From the NCBI RefSeq assembly GCF_000344135.1, contig NZ_BAOP01000007.1, forward strand, positions 62,001 through 126,000: DNA of 64,000 bases, written 5' to 3'. This document shows positions 27,479 through 36,643 of the stretch, piece by piece (positions within the stretch are counted from its first letter, which is position 1; each line of letters begins with the position of its first letter). The stretch is from Gordonia malaquae NBRC 108250 (GTDB lineage Bacteria > Actinomycetota > Actinomycetes > Mycobacteriales > Mycobacteriaceae). The position numbers and the translations under genes were made by a program. The notes beneath the pieces are model-generated. The model made no database searches, was not told the DNA's origin, and saw nothing but the letters and a program-made list of their open reading frames with translations.

Positions 27479-29050
27479 ATGGCAGTGATGGACACGGTGG
27501 TGGCGCTCGTCGAGGGTGCGGTGCAGGGCAAGCGTGGACGCGGCTCGCGTCGCGGCACGATCTCTTGGAAAGGCATCCCGTTCGCGGCCCCGCCGGTCGG
27601 CGAGAAGCGTTGGCATGCACCGGAACCGGTCACACCGTGGCCCGGAACGCTCGAGTGCTTCGACTACGGCCCGGCCCCGGTGCAGGAGAAGCTGTTCACC
27701 GCGCGCGCCTCGGGCCGGTTCCAGCCGCGCAGCGAGGACTGCCTGACACTCAACGTGTTCGCGCCGACCACGGAATCGGTGACTCCGCGTCCGGTGATGG
27801 TCTTCAACTACGGTGGTGCTTACATCCTCGGCGGCACGTCGACGCCGATCTACGACGGTTCTTACCTGGCGCGGAGCCGCGACGTGATCGTCGTGACCGT
27901 GAACTACCGGTTCGGTCCGTTCGGATTCCTCGATCTCAGCGACTACTCGACCCCAGAGCGTCGTTTCGACTCGAACGTCGGGCTCCGCGACATGATCGCC
28001 GGACTGGAGTGGGTGCAGCGGAACATCGGCGCCTTCGGAGGCGATCCGGACCGAGTCACCGTGTTCGGCGAGAGCGCGGGCGGCTCGGCCGTCCTGACTC
28101 TGCTTTCCACGCCCGCGGCGCAGGGGCTGTTCTCGCGGGCCATCTCGCAGAGCCCGGCGCCGGAGCTGATCGTGTCGAAGGAGAACGCGCAGATCTTCGC
28201 TGACGAGTTCGTCCGCCTCGTAGCCGACCCGACCCGCAGACGGGGACCCGAGCGCACCGAGGAGCCGCTCGACCCGGCAGACGTCGCGCGCATCGTCGAC
28301 GGCGCCTCAGCGCACGAACTGCTGAGAATCGGAAACAAACTGCTCGGATTCGCGCGAGCCGCGAACCTGTCGAACCCCATGCCGTTCGCGCCGACCGTTG
28401 ACGGCGAGTACTTGCCGCAGACGCCGCTCGACGCGGCCCGTGACGGCAACACGCTCCCGGTTCCGACGATCATCGGCAACAACAAGGACGAAGGCGAACT
28501 GTTCGCGAGATTCTGGGACATCATGCCCGACGCGGCGCAGGCTCTTGTCGGCGTCGACGATCCGGAGATCAAGATGGAGCTCGAACTCTTGTATCCGGGG
28601 GAGCGCGACCAGGTGCGGATGTCCGCCGACGCGACGTTCTGGGAGCCGACGATCCGTTTCGCCGGCTACCACAGCGAGACGGCGCCGACCTACGTGTACC
28701 GCTACGACTACGCGCCGGCCGTCCTCAACGCGACAGGCATCGGCGCGACACATGCGACGGAGCTCCTCGCAGTGTTCGGCATCTACCGCGACCCGATCGG
28801 GGTCGGTCTCGCGGCTGCGGGCAGTTGGGGTTCGACCAAGCGGATCACCGCGACCATGCAGTCGAACTGGACGTGGTTCGCGCGAAAGGGCGTGCCGTCA
28901 CCCGCATGGCCCGCGTACCGGAAGGACGACCGTCGCGTGATGATCCTCGACGACCCGCCACGCGTGGTCCGGGATCCGGATGGTGCACGTCGCGCGGCGT
29001 GGGAGCGAGTCCATGTGCCGGCCGCGGTGCTCGTGGAGGCCACGCGATGA
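27479..29050 (+). CDS. Type B carboxylesterase/lipase
   Basis: About 523 residues. Carboxylesterase type B fold with nucleophile Ser199 in FGESAGGSA, the oxyanion region NYGGAYILGG, the EDCLTLNVFAP signature near residue 85 and a late catalytic His region. No signal peptide is evident from the ATG at 27479; an ATG at 27488 is equally possible. It may hydrolyse esters or carbamates. It is divergent from pxpA with a 53-base gap and coupled to the next lipoprotein gene by ATGA. Confidence 0.88.
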   Translation: MAVMDTVVALVEGAVQGKRGRGSRRGTISWKGIPFAAPPVGEKRWHAPEPVTPWPGTLECFDYGPAPVQEKLFTARASGRFQPRSEDCLTLNVFAPTTESVTPRPVMVFNYGGAYILGGTSTPIYDGSYLARSRDVIVVTVNYRFGPFGFLDLSDYSTPERRFDSNVGLRDMIAGLEWVQRNIGAFGGDPDRVTVFGESAGGSAVLTLLSTPAAQGLFSRAISQSPAPELIVSKENAQIFADEFVRLVADPTRRRGPERTEEPLDPADVARIVDGASAHELLRIGNKLLGFARAANLSNPMPFAPTVDGEYLPQTPLDAARDGNTLPVPTIIGNNKDEGELFARFWDIMPDAAQALVGVDDPEIKMELELLYPGERDQVRMSADATFWEPTIRFAGYHSETAPTYVYRYDYAPAVLNATGIGATHATELLAVFGIYRDPIGVGLAAAGSWGSTKRITATMQSNWTWFARKGVPSPAWPAYRKDDRRVMILDDPPRVVRDPDGARRAAWERVHVPAAVLVEATR

Positions 29051-29544
29051 GGCGTCTGCGCCCGACCTCCCTGGTGGTGGCGGCAGCGGCGGCGGGCGCC
29101 GTCGTCCTCGCCGCGTGCGGGACGGACCCGGCCACTCCTGTGTCACCCACGCTGACGGCGTCTTCGACGCCGGTCTCGTCGAGTTCGGACATGTCGAGCA
29201 CTGGCAGTTCATCGATCCCGAACACCCTGCCGGCGCCGTACATCGCGGGCGCCGACTGGGTGCAGACCGATGTCGGTGCGAGCCTTCAGATCCGTCCGAC
29301 GGCCAACGGCCGTCGGGTCGTCGGTGTGACCGCGGGCGAGGAAGCGTGGCGTGAAGTCCTCGCGATCGCGCCCGATGGCGACACACCCGGCATGAAGGCG
29401 CAGTTCGACTGCCACTGGACGTTCGCCAGAATCGTTCAACCGGAGAAGCCGAGCTGGAATCTGGAACCCTCACGGCCGGTCGTCTCCGAGGCCGAGATGA
29501 TCTCGTCGCGCTGCAATCCGGGTGCGAAGGAAGAGGCGAACTGA
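29047..29544 (+). CDS. DUF2599-like lipoprotein
   Basis: 165 residues. Signal peptide with lipobox LAAC (Cys24), a Ser/Thr/Pro-rich linker to about residue 60, then a domain with FDCHWTFA and KPSWNLEPSRPVVS and a final RCNPG. This layout matches my memory of DUF2599 proteins. Exported and lipid-anchored; function unknown. The ATG overlaps the stop of the upstream carboxylesterase gene, so the two are probably made together. Confidence 0.75.
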   Translation: MRRLRPTSLVVAAAAAGAVVLAACGTDPATPVSPTLTASSTPVSSSSDMSSTGSSSIPNTLPAPYIAGADWVQTDVGASLQIRPTANGRRVVGVTAGEEAWREVLAIAPDGDTPGMKAQFDCHWTFARIVQPEKPSWNLEPSRPVVSEAEMISSRCNPGAKEEAN

Positions 29545-29555
29545 CCCTGCGGCCG

Positions 29556-29999
29556 TCATCGGAGTTCTTCGACTGCGATCAGGTCCGAGAACCGCGCGAA
29601 GTGCCGGGTGTTCGAGGTGACGACAGTGTCGGCTCCATTCGCCAAGGCGACGGCGACGACGTTGGCGTCGTGAGTCTGCTTGCCGACGGTGGCATGCGTG
29701 ACGACGAGTTCTGCAAGCATCGAAGTCGATCCGACTCCCTCCGCGAGAAGTTCCATATCGAGAAGGAATTGATTCAAGTTCGCGACAGCGGCCTCCGCGG
29801 ACAACCCGAATCCATTGGCGGAGGCAGGCCGAGTCGACACCGCCAAGTACTCGCGCGCGATCTGCGGCGTGACAGCGAGACGTCGCTGGTCCTCGTTGAG
29901 GAACTTCAGGCTCGAATCGTGCGCGGTGCGGCTGCGGTCGGTCGCCGCGATGAGGACGTTCGTGTCGACGACGACGAGGCTCGACGTATCAGCGTTCAT
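29556..29999 (-). CDS. vapC: PIN-domain toxin VapC
   Basis: 147 residues. VapC toxins are Mg-dependent RNases that cut tRNA or rRNA. PIN features: VVVDTNVLIA (first Asp), a Glu in REYLAVSTRP, an Asp in THDANVVAVA, and SNTRHF near the end. The start overlaps the antitoxin gene by 11 bases, as usual for vapBC. The ORF ends 12 bases from the convergent lipoprotein gene. Confidence 0.9.
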   Translation of the reverse strand: MNADTSSLVVVDTNVLIAATDRSRTAHDSSLKFLNEDQRRLAVTPQIAREYLAVSTRPASANGFGLSAEAAVANLNQFLLDMELLAEGVGSTSMLAELVVTHATVGKQTHDANVVAVALANGADTVVTSNTRHFARFSDLIAVEELR

Positions 30000-30219
30000 C
30001 GTCGCCGTAGAAGTCGGCCCGGTCGAACGGAGACGTCGAACCCGTGTCTACCGTGTGCAACTCCAGCGGACGACGTCGAGCGTCGACGATGGGTTCCGCG
30101 GCGACTCGGTCGAGGACGTCGCGAAGTTCTTGTTGCATCGATCGGCCATGCCGGTGTGCACGGCGCTTCAACGACGCGATCGTCTCGTCCGAGACATCTC
30201 GTATGTGCAGAGCAGGCAT
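29989..30219 (-). CDS. vapB: FitA/VapB-type ribbon-helix-helix antitoxin
   Basis: 76 residues. The N-terminal half (LHIRDVSDETIASLKRRAHRHG) is a ribbon-helix-helix DNA-binding domain. The C-terminal tail (TSPFDRADFYGDDER) is the sort that wraps the VapC active site. It should bind and silence VapC and repress its own promoter. A palindrome sits 8 bases before the ATG. Confidence 0.9.
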   Translation of the reverse strand: MPALHIRDVSDETIASLKRRAHRHGRSMQQELRDVLDRVAAEPIVDARRRPLELHTVDTGSTSPFDRADFYGDDER

Positions 30220-30225
30220 GGCTCA

Positions 30226-30247
30226 ATGCTAGCGCGAAGTGCTAGCA
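30226..30247 (-). promoter_or_regulatory. vapBC operator and probable -10 box
   Basis: TGCTAGC at 30227-30233 and GCTAGCA at 30241-30247 are inverted repeats with a 7-base spacer. On the minus strand TAGCAT (30226-30231) matches TANNNT and ends 6 bases before the vapB ATG, so the mRNA is probably leaderless. Overlap of palindrome and -10 fits VapB autorepression. Confidence 0.5.
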
Positions 30248-30254
30248 CTGCGCG

Positions 30255-31109
30255 TCAATCTCGTCGGCGCATTCCGAAGGCTCGGCAGGCCACATAGATC
30301 GCGAAAGAGATCGACGTGACCATCACCGAGACGGGAAGCTCCGGGGCGAGTGAGAGCACCAGGCCGCCGATTGCGGCGGTCTCGGCGAACACCACGGACA
30401 ACATCAGCACAACTGTCGGATTCGCAGACAGTCGCGACGCCGCCGCAGCAGGTGTGATGAGCAGGCTCATCACCAGCAGCGCTCCGATGATCTGCACGCC
30501 TTGAGCGGCGGCCAGGCCGACGAGAACTGCGAAGACCACCGACAGCAGGCGAGTGGGGACGCCTGCGGTCTCTGCGACGCGCGGGTCGAGACTGGCGAAC
30601 AGCAGTGGTCGATAGATGATCGCGAACACGGTGAGGACGACCACGGCGGTGATGCCGACAGCGATCAGCCCGTCCCGCCCGACGCTCACCACCTGTCCTG
30701 TGAGCAACGCGAATCCCGTTCCGACTCGGCCGTAGAGGCTCAGGAAGAGAACACCGAGGCCTAGTCCGAACGCCATCACGACGCCGATCACCGAGTCCCG
30801 TTCGCGTGCGCGTCGTCCGAGCAGGCCGAAGACGGCGGCCGCGACGACGGCGCCGATCACACCACCGATGTTCACCCCGATCCCGGCGAGCAACGCGGTC
30901 GCGGCGCCGGTGAACGACAACTCCGCTGCTCCGTGGACTGCGAAGCTCATCTGACGGGCCACGATCATCGGACCGAGCACACCGCCGATCAAGCCGAGCA
31001 GCGCGACGGCGACGAGCGACTGCTGCACGAACGCACGCGAGAGCAGATCGCCGGTCTGTGTGAAGTTCCAGAAGTTGCCCATGTCCGCGGCGAGGACGGT
31101 TGTCGTCAC
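30255..31109 (-). CDS. znuB: Zinc/manganese ABC transporter permease
   Basis: 284 residues with about eight membrane helices; ABC-3 family permease (ZnuB/MntB type). Seen: RQMSFAVHGAAELSFTGAA (the coupling region), GRRARERDSVIGVVMAFGLGLGVLFL and LLVMSLLITPAAAASRLS. The GTG at 31109 overlaps the stop of the ATPase gene upstream; the longer open frame into that gene is a shadow. Last gene of znuA-znuC-znuB. Confidence 0.9.
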   Translation of the reverse strand: MTTTVLAADMGNFWNFTQTGDLLSRAFVQQSLVAVALLGLIGGVLGPMIVARQMSFAVHGAAELSFTGAATALLAGIGVNIGGVIGAVVAAAVFGLLGRRARERDSVIGVVMAFGLGLGVLFLSLYGRVGTGFALLTGQVVSVGRDGLIAVGITAVVVLTVFAIIYRPLLFASLDPRVAETAGVPTRLLSVVFAVLVGLAAAQGVQIIGALLVMSLLITPAAAASRLSANPTVVLMLSVVFAETAAIGGLVLSLAPELPVSVMVTSISFAIYVACRAFGMRRRD

Positions 31110-31900
31110 GAGGCGGCCTCGTCGGCGTACCCGTGCTCGATGCAGTGGTGGGAGTCCTCGCCGCCGATGACGACAAGGCGACCGCCGACGCGAAGCACGT
31201 CGATCGGGCTGCCGTACAGCTCGGAGAGGGTCTCGGAGTTCATCACCTCGTCGACGGTTCCGACGCGGAACTGTCCGCCTGCGAGATAGACGACGCGGTC
31301 GACGAACGGAAGCACCGGGTTCAGTTCGTGCGTCACGAAGAGGATCGCGGTGTTCGCGCGGCGTCGCCGTGCGTCGAGCAGGTCGACGACGAGCTGTTGG
31401 CTCTTCAGGTCGAGGCTGGCGAGCGGTTCGTCGCAGAGCAGGATCGCTGGATCGCGAGTGAGGGCCTGCGCGATGCGCAGCCGCTGCTGCTCGCCGCCGG
31501 ACAGCAGACCGACCGGGCTCGAGGCGTAGCGCGTGGCGTCGACCTCGGCGAGTGCCGCGTCGACCCGGGCCCGCCGTGAGCGCAACCCGCGGAGACCCAG
31601 GCCCCACGAACTGCCGTCCGCGCCGAACCCGACGAGGTCGCGGCCGCGGAGCATCATCGTGTCCGAGTCGTCCGCATGCTGCTGGGGGATGTATCCGAGC
31701 CTGCCGTTGACGGTCATCGTTCCCGCCGTCGTCGACGTCTGACCGAGGACTGTGCGCAGGAGGGTCGTCTTGCCGGACCCGTTCGGGCCGAGCACCGCGA
31801 TGAACTCACCGGGCTCGACGTCGAGGTCGAGATCGCGCCAGAGGGTCCGAGACCCGAATGAGAGCTCCGATCCGGTGAACCGCAGTACGGGTTCGGTCAC
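31106..31900 (-). CDS. znuC: Zinc/manganese ABC transporter ATPase
   Basis: 264 residues. Walker A GPNGSGKT, Q-loop region (IPQQHAD), signature LLSGGEQQRLRIAQAL, Walker B ILLCDEPLASLD, and H-loop VTHEL. The GTG at 31900 overlaps the stop of the binding-protein gene (GTGA). A His-containing C-terminus (EDSHHCIEHGYADE) may bind metal. Partner of the permease and the lipoprotein for metal uptake. Confidence 0.92.
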   Translation of the reverse strand: MTEPVLRFTGSELSFGSRTLWRDLDLDVEPGEFIAVLGPNGSGKTTLLRTVLGQTSTTAGTMTVNGRLGYIPQQHADDSDTMMLRGRDLVGFGADGSSWGLGLRGLRSRRARVDAALAEVDATRYASSPVGLLSGGEQQRLRIAQALTRDPAILLCDEPLASLDLKSQQLVVDLLDARRRRANTAILFVTHELNPVLPFVDRVVYLAGGQFRVGTVDEVMNSETLSELYGSPIDVLRVGGRLVVIGGEDSHHCIEHGYADEAAS

Positions 31901-32814
31901 TTGATCAGCGCCTTCTCGAGCGCGGCGATCTGAGCCGACTGCCACGCGATGTAGTCCGTGACGCCGTCGGGAAGAGTCTCGGTGAACTGGACGACGGGCA
32001 CTCCGGCCTTGTTCGCGGTGGCGAGCACGGCTTCGGTTGCGGGATCGACGGCCTGCACGTTGTAGATCAGCGCCGACACCTTGCGGCCGGTGAGCAGGTC
32101 GTCGAAGGCGGCGCGGTCGGCGGCCGACGGTGACTGGCCTTCTTCGACGGCTGCGGTGAACCCGGCGGGCGCCACATCGGAGATGCCTGCGGACTCGAGA
32201 AGAGCCGTCGCGAGTGGTTCGGTCGCCGCGACGCGTGTGTTCGGGTGGGTGCGGCCGATCACTGCCATCCGCGCCCGAAGCGCGTCGATGTCGGCGCGGA
32301 ACGACTTGGCGTTCGCGCGGTAGGCGTCGGCGTGAGCGGGGGCCACCGTGGCCAACGCGTCGGCGATGCGGTCGGCGGTGTCAGCGACGACGGCGAGGTC
32401 GTAGAACGCATGCTCCTGCGAGTGGGAGTGCCCTTCGTGGTCGCCCGAGTCGGATTCGCCGTCCAGTGCGCTCACCTTGACACCTTTGGCGTCGGCGGCG
32501 GCGCGTTCCATGTACTCGTCGTAGTGGCCGCCGTTCATGACGATCACATTCGCATCGAGCACACGGGCGGTGTCGGCGTTTGTCGGCTCGAACTCATGCG
32601 GATCGCCGCCGGGAACTGAGAACAGGGCGCTGACGTCGGCGTTCTCTCCGCCGACCGCGGCGGCGACGGAGGCCCACACGTCGGTCGACGCGACGACGAC
32701 GGGATGGTCGGTGTCCTTCGGGCCCGACTCCTCGGAGCAGGCGACCAATGAGACGACCAGAGCGGTGGCCGCGATGAGCGCCGCGACGGCGCGGAACGAA
32801 CGGACTGAAGACAT
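31897..32814 (-). CDS. znuA: Zinc/manganese-binding lipoprotein (ZnuA family)
   Basis: 305 residues. Signal peptide with lipobox LVAC (Cys26). Cluster A-I solute-binding fold with GGDPHEFEPT, VIVMNGGHYDEYM and a His/Asp/Glu-rich metal loop (about 122-138, SGDHEGHSHSQEH), which favours zinc. Some conserved ligands differ from E. coli ZnuA, so manganese cannot be excluded. A Zur-like palindrome lies 82 bases before the ATG. Confidence 0.9.
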   Translation of the reverse strand: MSSVRSFRAVAALIAATALVVSLVACSEESGPKDTDHPVVVASTDVWASVAAAVGGENADVSALFSVPGGDPHEFEPTNADTARVLDANVIVMNGGHYDEYMERAAADAKGVKVSALDGESDSGDHEGHSHSQEHAFYDLAVVADTADRIADALATVAPAHADAYRANAKSFRADIDALRARMAVIGRTHPNTRVAATEPLATALLESAGISDVAPAGFTAAVEEGQSPSAADRAAFDDLLTGRKVSALIYNVQAVDPATEAVLATANKAGVPVVQFTETLPDGVTDYIAWQSAQIAALEKALIK

Positions 32815-32895
32815 GTCGAGAGAAGGCTTTCGGTTCTACGAGCTGCGGATTAAAAGTCCGTAGGTCTGTCGGTGGTGCGGGCTGAACGATCAGAA

Positions 32896-32914
32896 GGTAA
32901 TGAAAATCGTTACC
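32896..32914 (-). promoter_or_regulatory. Zur-like operator
   Basis: A 19-base palindrome, GGTAATGAAAATCGTTACC. Its arms GGTAA and TTACC, with inner GA and TC, frame an AT-rich centre in GC-rich DNA. The TGAAAATCGTT core resembles actinobacterial Zur boxes. Its place upstream of znuA predicts repression in zinc excess. The rest of the 32815-33030 gap shows no gene. Confidence 0.6.
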
Positions 32915-33030
32915 GACAAATCGTAGAGCGATCCCCGAGCGTTTGTCGAAGCGATGCGCGAACCTGCATCTGTTGCCATGCGATCGCGGGCGCGGGGGAG
33001 CTCGCGCCGCGGATTCACTACCCTGGTGGC

Positions 33031-34350
33031 ATGACCGGTCGACATCTTCCGCGACGCTTGGCACTCATCTCCGTGCACACGTCGCCGCTCGCCCAACCGG
33101 GCACCGGTGATGCGGGCGGCCTCAATGTCTATGCATGGCAGACGGCCACTCGACTCGCGAAGCGGGGGGTGGAGGTCGAGATCTTCACCCGAGCGACGTC
33201 GTCGTCCGACGAGCCGAGCGTGGAAGCCGCGCCCGGCGTCACCGTCCGGCATGTGCCCGCCGGTCCGTTCGACGGCCTCGACAAGCGTGACCTGCCTGGT
33301 CAGCTGTGTGCCTTTTCGGCGAACGTGCTGCGTGCCGAGGCCGCGCAGGAGCCCGGCTACTACGACTTGATTCATTCGCACTACTGGTTGTCGGGTCAGG
33401 TCGGCTGGTTGGCCCGCGACCGCTGGGGTGTTCCGCTCGTCCACACCGCACACACGCTCGCCGCCGTGAAGAACGCCTCGCTCGCCGACGGAGACACCGC
33501 CGAACCCAAACTGCGGGTGATCGGCGAGCAGCAAGTCGTCGACGAGGCCGATCTGCTGGTGGTCAACACTCCGACCGAGGCCTCCGAGCTCGTCGAGTTG
33601 TACGGGGCCGATCCGAAGCGGGTGGATGTCGTCGTCCCGGGAGCCGACCTGGATCGCTATGCGCCGGGAGACAAGATCGCCGCTCGGGCGCGCTTCGGTC
33701 TGGCCTCCGACGATGTGATCGTCACATTCGTCGGCCGGATTCAGCCGCTCAAGGCGCCTGACGTGCTGATGCGCGCGATGGCGCCCCTGATCCGGGCCGA
33801 CTCGACGGGGCGGCTCCGGTTGCTCGTGGTCGGTGGGCCGTCCGGCAACGGCCTCGGACTGCCCGAAGCGCTCATCGAGCTCGCGGCGAGCCTCGGGATC
33901 ACCGCGGGCGTCACCTTTCTTCCGCCTCAGTCTCCGACCGACCTTGCCGACGTGTACCGCGCGTCCGACCTGGTGGCGGTGCCGAGTTACTCGGAGAGCT
34001 TCGGTCTGGTGGCGCTGGAAGCGCAGGCGTGCGGCGTCCCGGTCATCGCGGCGAATGTCGGTGGACTCGGAGTCGCGGTCGACGACGGGGTCACCGGCGA
34101 ACTCGTCGACGGCCACGACATCGACAAGTGGACTTCACGGCTGGCCGCACTCCTCGCTGACCCGGTCCGACTGCGCAGCCTCGGCTCGCGCGCCGCGGTG
34201 CACGCTCAGGGATTCTCCTGGGACCACACCACGGACGCGCTTCTCGCCAGCTACGAACGTGCGACCACCGCCTACCGGCGTGCTGCGGGCCGCCCGCCCG
34301 GGATGTTCGGTCTGCGGAGGCGTCGCTCTCGCCCGCGCGCAACCGTCTGA
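33031..34350 (+). CDS. mshA: D-inositol-3-phosphate glycosyltransferase MshA
   Basis: 439 residues. MshA joins UDP-GlcNAc to inositol-3-phosphate, the first step of mycothiol synthesis. GT4/GT-B fold with the N-terminal [11 protein letters not shown] motif and [11 protein letters not shown]. The C-terminal nucleotide-sugar site is [20 protein letters not shown] with an E-x7-E pattern. The ATG at 33031 is chosen for the conserved start ([15 protein letters not shown] follows at once); the longer upstream frame is not MshA-like. A basic Arg-rich tail ends the protein. Gene order to ybjN, gpmA and senX3-regX3 is that of M. tuberculosis. Confidence 0.95.
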   Translation: MTGRHLPRRLALISVHTSPLAQPGTGDAGGLNVYAWQTATRLAKRGVEVEIFTRATSSSDEPSVEAAPGVTVRHVPAGPFDGLDKRDLPGQLCAFSANVLRAEAAQEPGYYDLIHSHYWLSGQVGWLARDRWGVPLVHTAHTLAAVKNASLADGDTAEPKLRVIGEQQVVDEADLLVVNTPTEASELVELYGADPKRVDVVVPGADLDRYAPGDKIAARARFGLASDDVIVTFVGRIQPLKAPDVLMRAMAPLIRADSTGRLRLLVVGGPSGNGLGLPEALIELAASLGITAGVTFLPPQSPTDLADVYRASDLVAVPSYSESFGLVALEAQACGVPVIAANVGGLGVAVDDGVTGELVDGHDIDKWTSRLAALLADPVRLRSLGSRAAVHAQGFSWDHTTDALLASYERATTAYRRAAGRPPGMFGLRRRRSRPRATV

Positions 34351-34380
34351 CGCACCGAAACGAAACTGGAGAGATCCCAC

Positions 34381-34926
34381 ATGCCCGTATCCGACGCGAA
34401 CGACCTTTCCGAGCCGCTGCGCGCAGCACTCGACGCATCCGGGATCGACTATGCGCGCAAGTCGTCCGGCGGCGCCAAATCGGAGCATCTTGTCGTCGAA
34501 CTGCCCGGTGAGCGCAAGCTCAAGACGACTGTCCTGCTCACCGCGGCCGTCAACGGAGTGCGGGTCGAGGCGTTCGTGTGCCGCCGACCAGACGAGCAAT
34601 TCGAGGCGGTCTACCGCTACCTGCTCAAGCGGAACCGTCGCCTGTACGGGGTGGCGTACACCTTGGACAACGCGGGTGACATCTACTTGATCGGCCGGAT
34701 CTCGGCCGACGCTGTGACACAGGACGAAGTGGACCGTGTCCTCGGTCAGGTCCTCGAGGCGGCGGACGGCGACTTCAATCAGATCCTCGAGATCGGCTTT
34801 CTGACGTCGATCAAACGCGAGTGGGCGTGGCGTACCGCGCGAGGCGAGCCGATGAAGAACCTCGAAGCGTTCGCTCACCTCATCGATCCCGACGACCTCC
34901 CGGACATCGCTCCTCTCGACGACTGA
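34381..34926 (+). CDS. YbjN-domain protein (Rv0487-like)
   Basis: 181 residues, a single YbjN/CesT-like alpha-beta domain: VEAFVCRRPDEQFEAVYRYLL, LYGVAYTLDNAGDIYLIG and a C-terminal helical tail. These proteins resemble secretion chaperones, but no partner is evident. Cytoplasmic. It follows mshA after 30 bases with AACTGGAGAG as ribosome site, matching the position of Rv0487. Confidence 0.85.
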   Translation: MPVSDANDLSEPLRAALDASGIDYARKSSGGAKSEHLVVELPGERKLKTTVLLTAAVNGVRVEAFVCRRPDEQFEAVYRYLLKRNRRLYGVAYTLDNAGDIYLIGRISADAVTQDEVDRVLGQVLEAADGDFNQILEIGFLTSIKREWAWRTARGEPMKNLEAFAHLIDPDDLPDIAPLDD

Positions 34927-35009
34927 CCCGGCGCAGGGAGGCTACCCTAATTCTGACAACGGATGTTGGTAAGGTCATCGGTGACTCCTCCCACATCGAA
35001 GGGCGCCAC

Positions 35010-36614
35010 ATGACCATCGTTTCCCCGTTCCCGAACGTCGAGATCCCGGAAGTCGGTGTATACGACTTCCTGTTCTCGGACCTGACCGACGCCGATCGTG
35101 AGCGTGCCGCGCTCATCGATCCGAAGTCGGGTGCCACGACGACGTACGGGCAACTCGTCGCACAGATCGACGCCGCCGCAGGTGCGTTGGCCGCGCGGGG
35201 GATCGGGGTGGGCGACGTCGTCGCGATCCTGTCTCCGAACATTCCGGCTTTCGCGACGGTGTTCCACGGGGTGCTCCGCGCCGGCGCGACCGCGACCACG
35301 CTCAATGCGCTGTTCACCGCGAACGAGATCCGCAAGCAGCTCGTCGATTCGAAAGCACGGATGATCGTCACGATCTCGCTGATGGCGCCGCAGGCGCTCG
35401 AAGCCGCGCGTGAACTCGGCTTCGACGACGCCGACGTCGTGGTGCTCGACGGTGAGGGGCAGGCCGCGAGCGGTCATCCGAACGCCGTCGACCTGCTCGG
35501 CGCCGGACTGTCCGCGCCCGATGTCACCTTCGATCCGTCGACTCACATCGCTGCGCTCCCGTACAGCTCGGGGACCACCGGCAACCCGAAGGGCGTCAAG
35601 CTCAGCCACGCCAACCTGGTGTCGAACGTCGCACAGATCCGGCCGCTGCAGGGCATGAAGGAAGACGACGTGATCATCGCCGTCCTCCCGTTCTTCCACA
35701 TCTACGGCATGACGGTGCTGCTCAACGCCGCGCTCCGAGCGCGGGCGTCGCTGGTCATCATGCCGCGCTTCGACCTCGTCGAGTTCCTGGAGAACATTCA
35801 AGAACGCAAAGTCACCTACGCGTTCATCGCGCCGCCCATCGCCGTTGCGCTCGCCAAGCATCCGATCATCGACGACTACGACCTGTCGTCGCTGCACACG
35901 ATGGTGTCCGGTGCCGCACCTCTCGACTCCGAACTCGGCAACGCCGTCGCGCAGCGCCTGAACCTGCGGATGCTGCAGGGCTTCGGCATGAGCGAGTTGT
36001 CACCGGTGAGTCACCTGATCCCGTTCGACGGCGGAACCGGAACCGTAGGAGTCGAGGCGCCCCTCGCGTCGGTCGGCTGGGCCGTCCCGAATTCGGAGAA
36101 CCGGATCGTCGACCCGGCCACCGGCGCCGACGTCGATCAGCCGGCCGACGGAGTCTCGGCTCCCGGCGAACTGTGGGTCCGCGGCCCGAACGTCATGGTC
36201 GGTTACCTCAACAACGACGCCGCGACCGCCGAGACGATCACCGACGACGGATGGCTGCGCACCGGCGACATGGCGACAGTCGACGCGTCCGGCTGCATCA
36301 CGATCGTCGATCGTCTCAAGGAGCTCATCAAGTACAAGGGCTACCAGGTTCCGCCCGCCGAACTCGAGGCCCTGCTGCTGACCCATCCGCAGATCGCCGA
36401 CGTCGCCGTCATCGGAGTCAACGACGCTGACGGCGAGGAGATCCCGAAGGCGTTCGTCGTCACCCAGCCGGGGGCCGAGCTGACCGAGGACGAGGTCATC
36501 GCGTTCACCGCCGAGCGGGTCGCACCGTACAAGAAGGTCCGTGCGGTCGAGTTCATCGAGACGGTCCCGAAGTCGGCGTCCGGCAAGATCCTGCGCAAGG
36601 ACCTCCGCAAGTAG
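35010..36614 (+). CDS. Acyl-CoA ligase, 4-coumarate-CoA ligase-like
   Basis: 534 residues. ANL-superfamily adenylate-forming enzyme: AMP motif YSSGTTGNPKGVKLSH (about 187-202), A5 MLQGFGMSELSP, A7 GWLRTGD, A8 KELIKYKGYQVPPAELE, and catalytic Lys in SASGKILRKDL at the very end. It activates a carboxylic acid (aryl or medium-chain fatty acid) to its CoA ester; substrate unknown. The ATG at 35010 gives the normal length; the upstream frame overlaps ybjN. It is inserted between genes that adjoin in M. tuberculosis, and its own promoter must lie in 34927-35009. Confidence 0.9.
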   Translation: MTIVSPFPNVEIPEVGVYDFLFSDLTDADRERAALIDPKSGATTTYGQLVAQIDAAAGALAARGIGVGDVVAILSPNIPAFATVFHGVLRAGATATTLNALFTANEIRKQLVDSKARMIVTISLMAPQALEAARELGFDDADVVVLDGEGQAASGHPNAVDLLGAGLSAPDVTFDPSTHIAALPYSSGTTGNPKGVKLSHANLVSNVAQIRPLQGMKEDDVIIAVLPFFHIYGMTVLLNAALRARASLVIMPRFDLVEFLENIQERKVTYAFIAPPIAVALAKHPIIDDYDLSSLHTMVSGAAPLDSELGNAVAQRLNLRMLQGFGMSELSPVSHLIPFDGGTGTVGVEAPLASVGWAVPNSENRIVDPATGADVDQPADGVSAPGELWVRGPNVMVGYLNNDAATAETITDDGWLRTGDMATVDASGCITIVDRLKELIKYKGYQVPPAELEALLLTHPQIADVAVIGVNDADGEEIPKAFVVTQPGAELTEDEVIAFTAERVAPYKKVRAVEFIETVPKSASGKILRKDLRK

Positions 36615-36643
36615 GTCCTTGCTGTCGTTGAGCGGCGGGCGGT

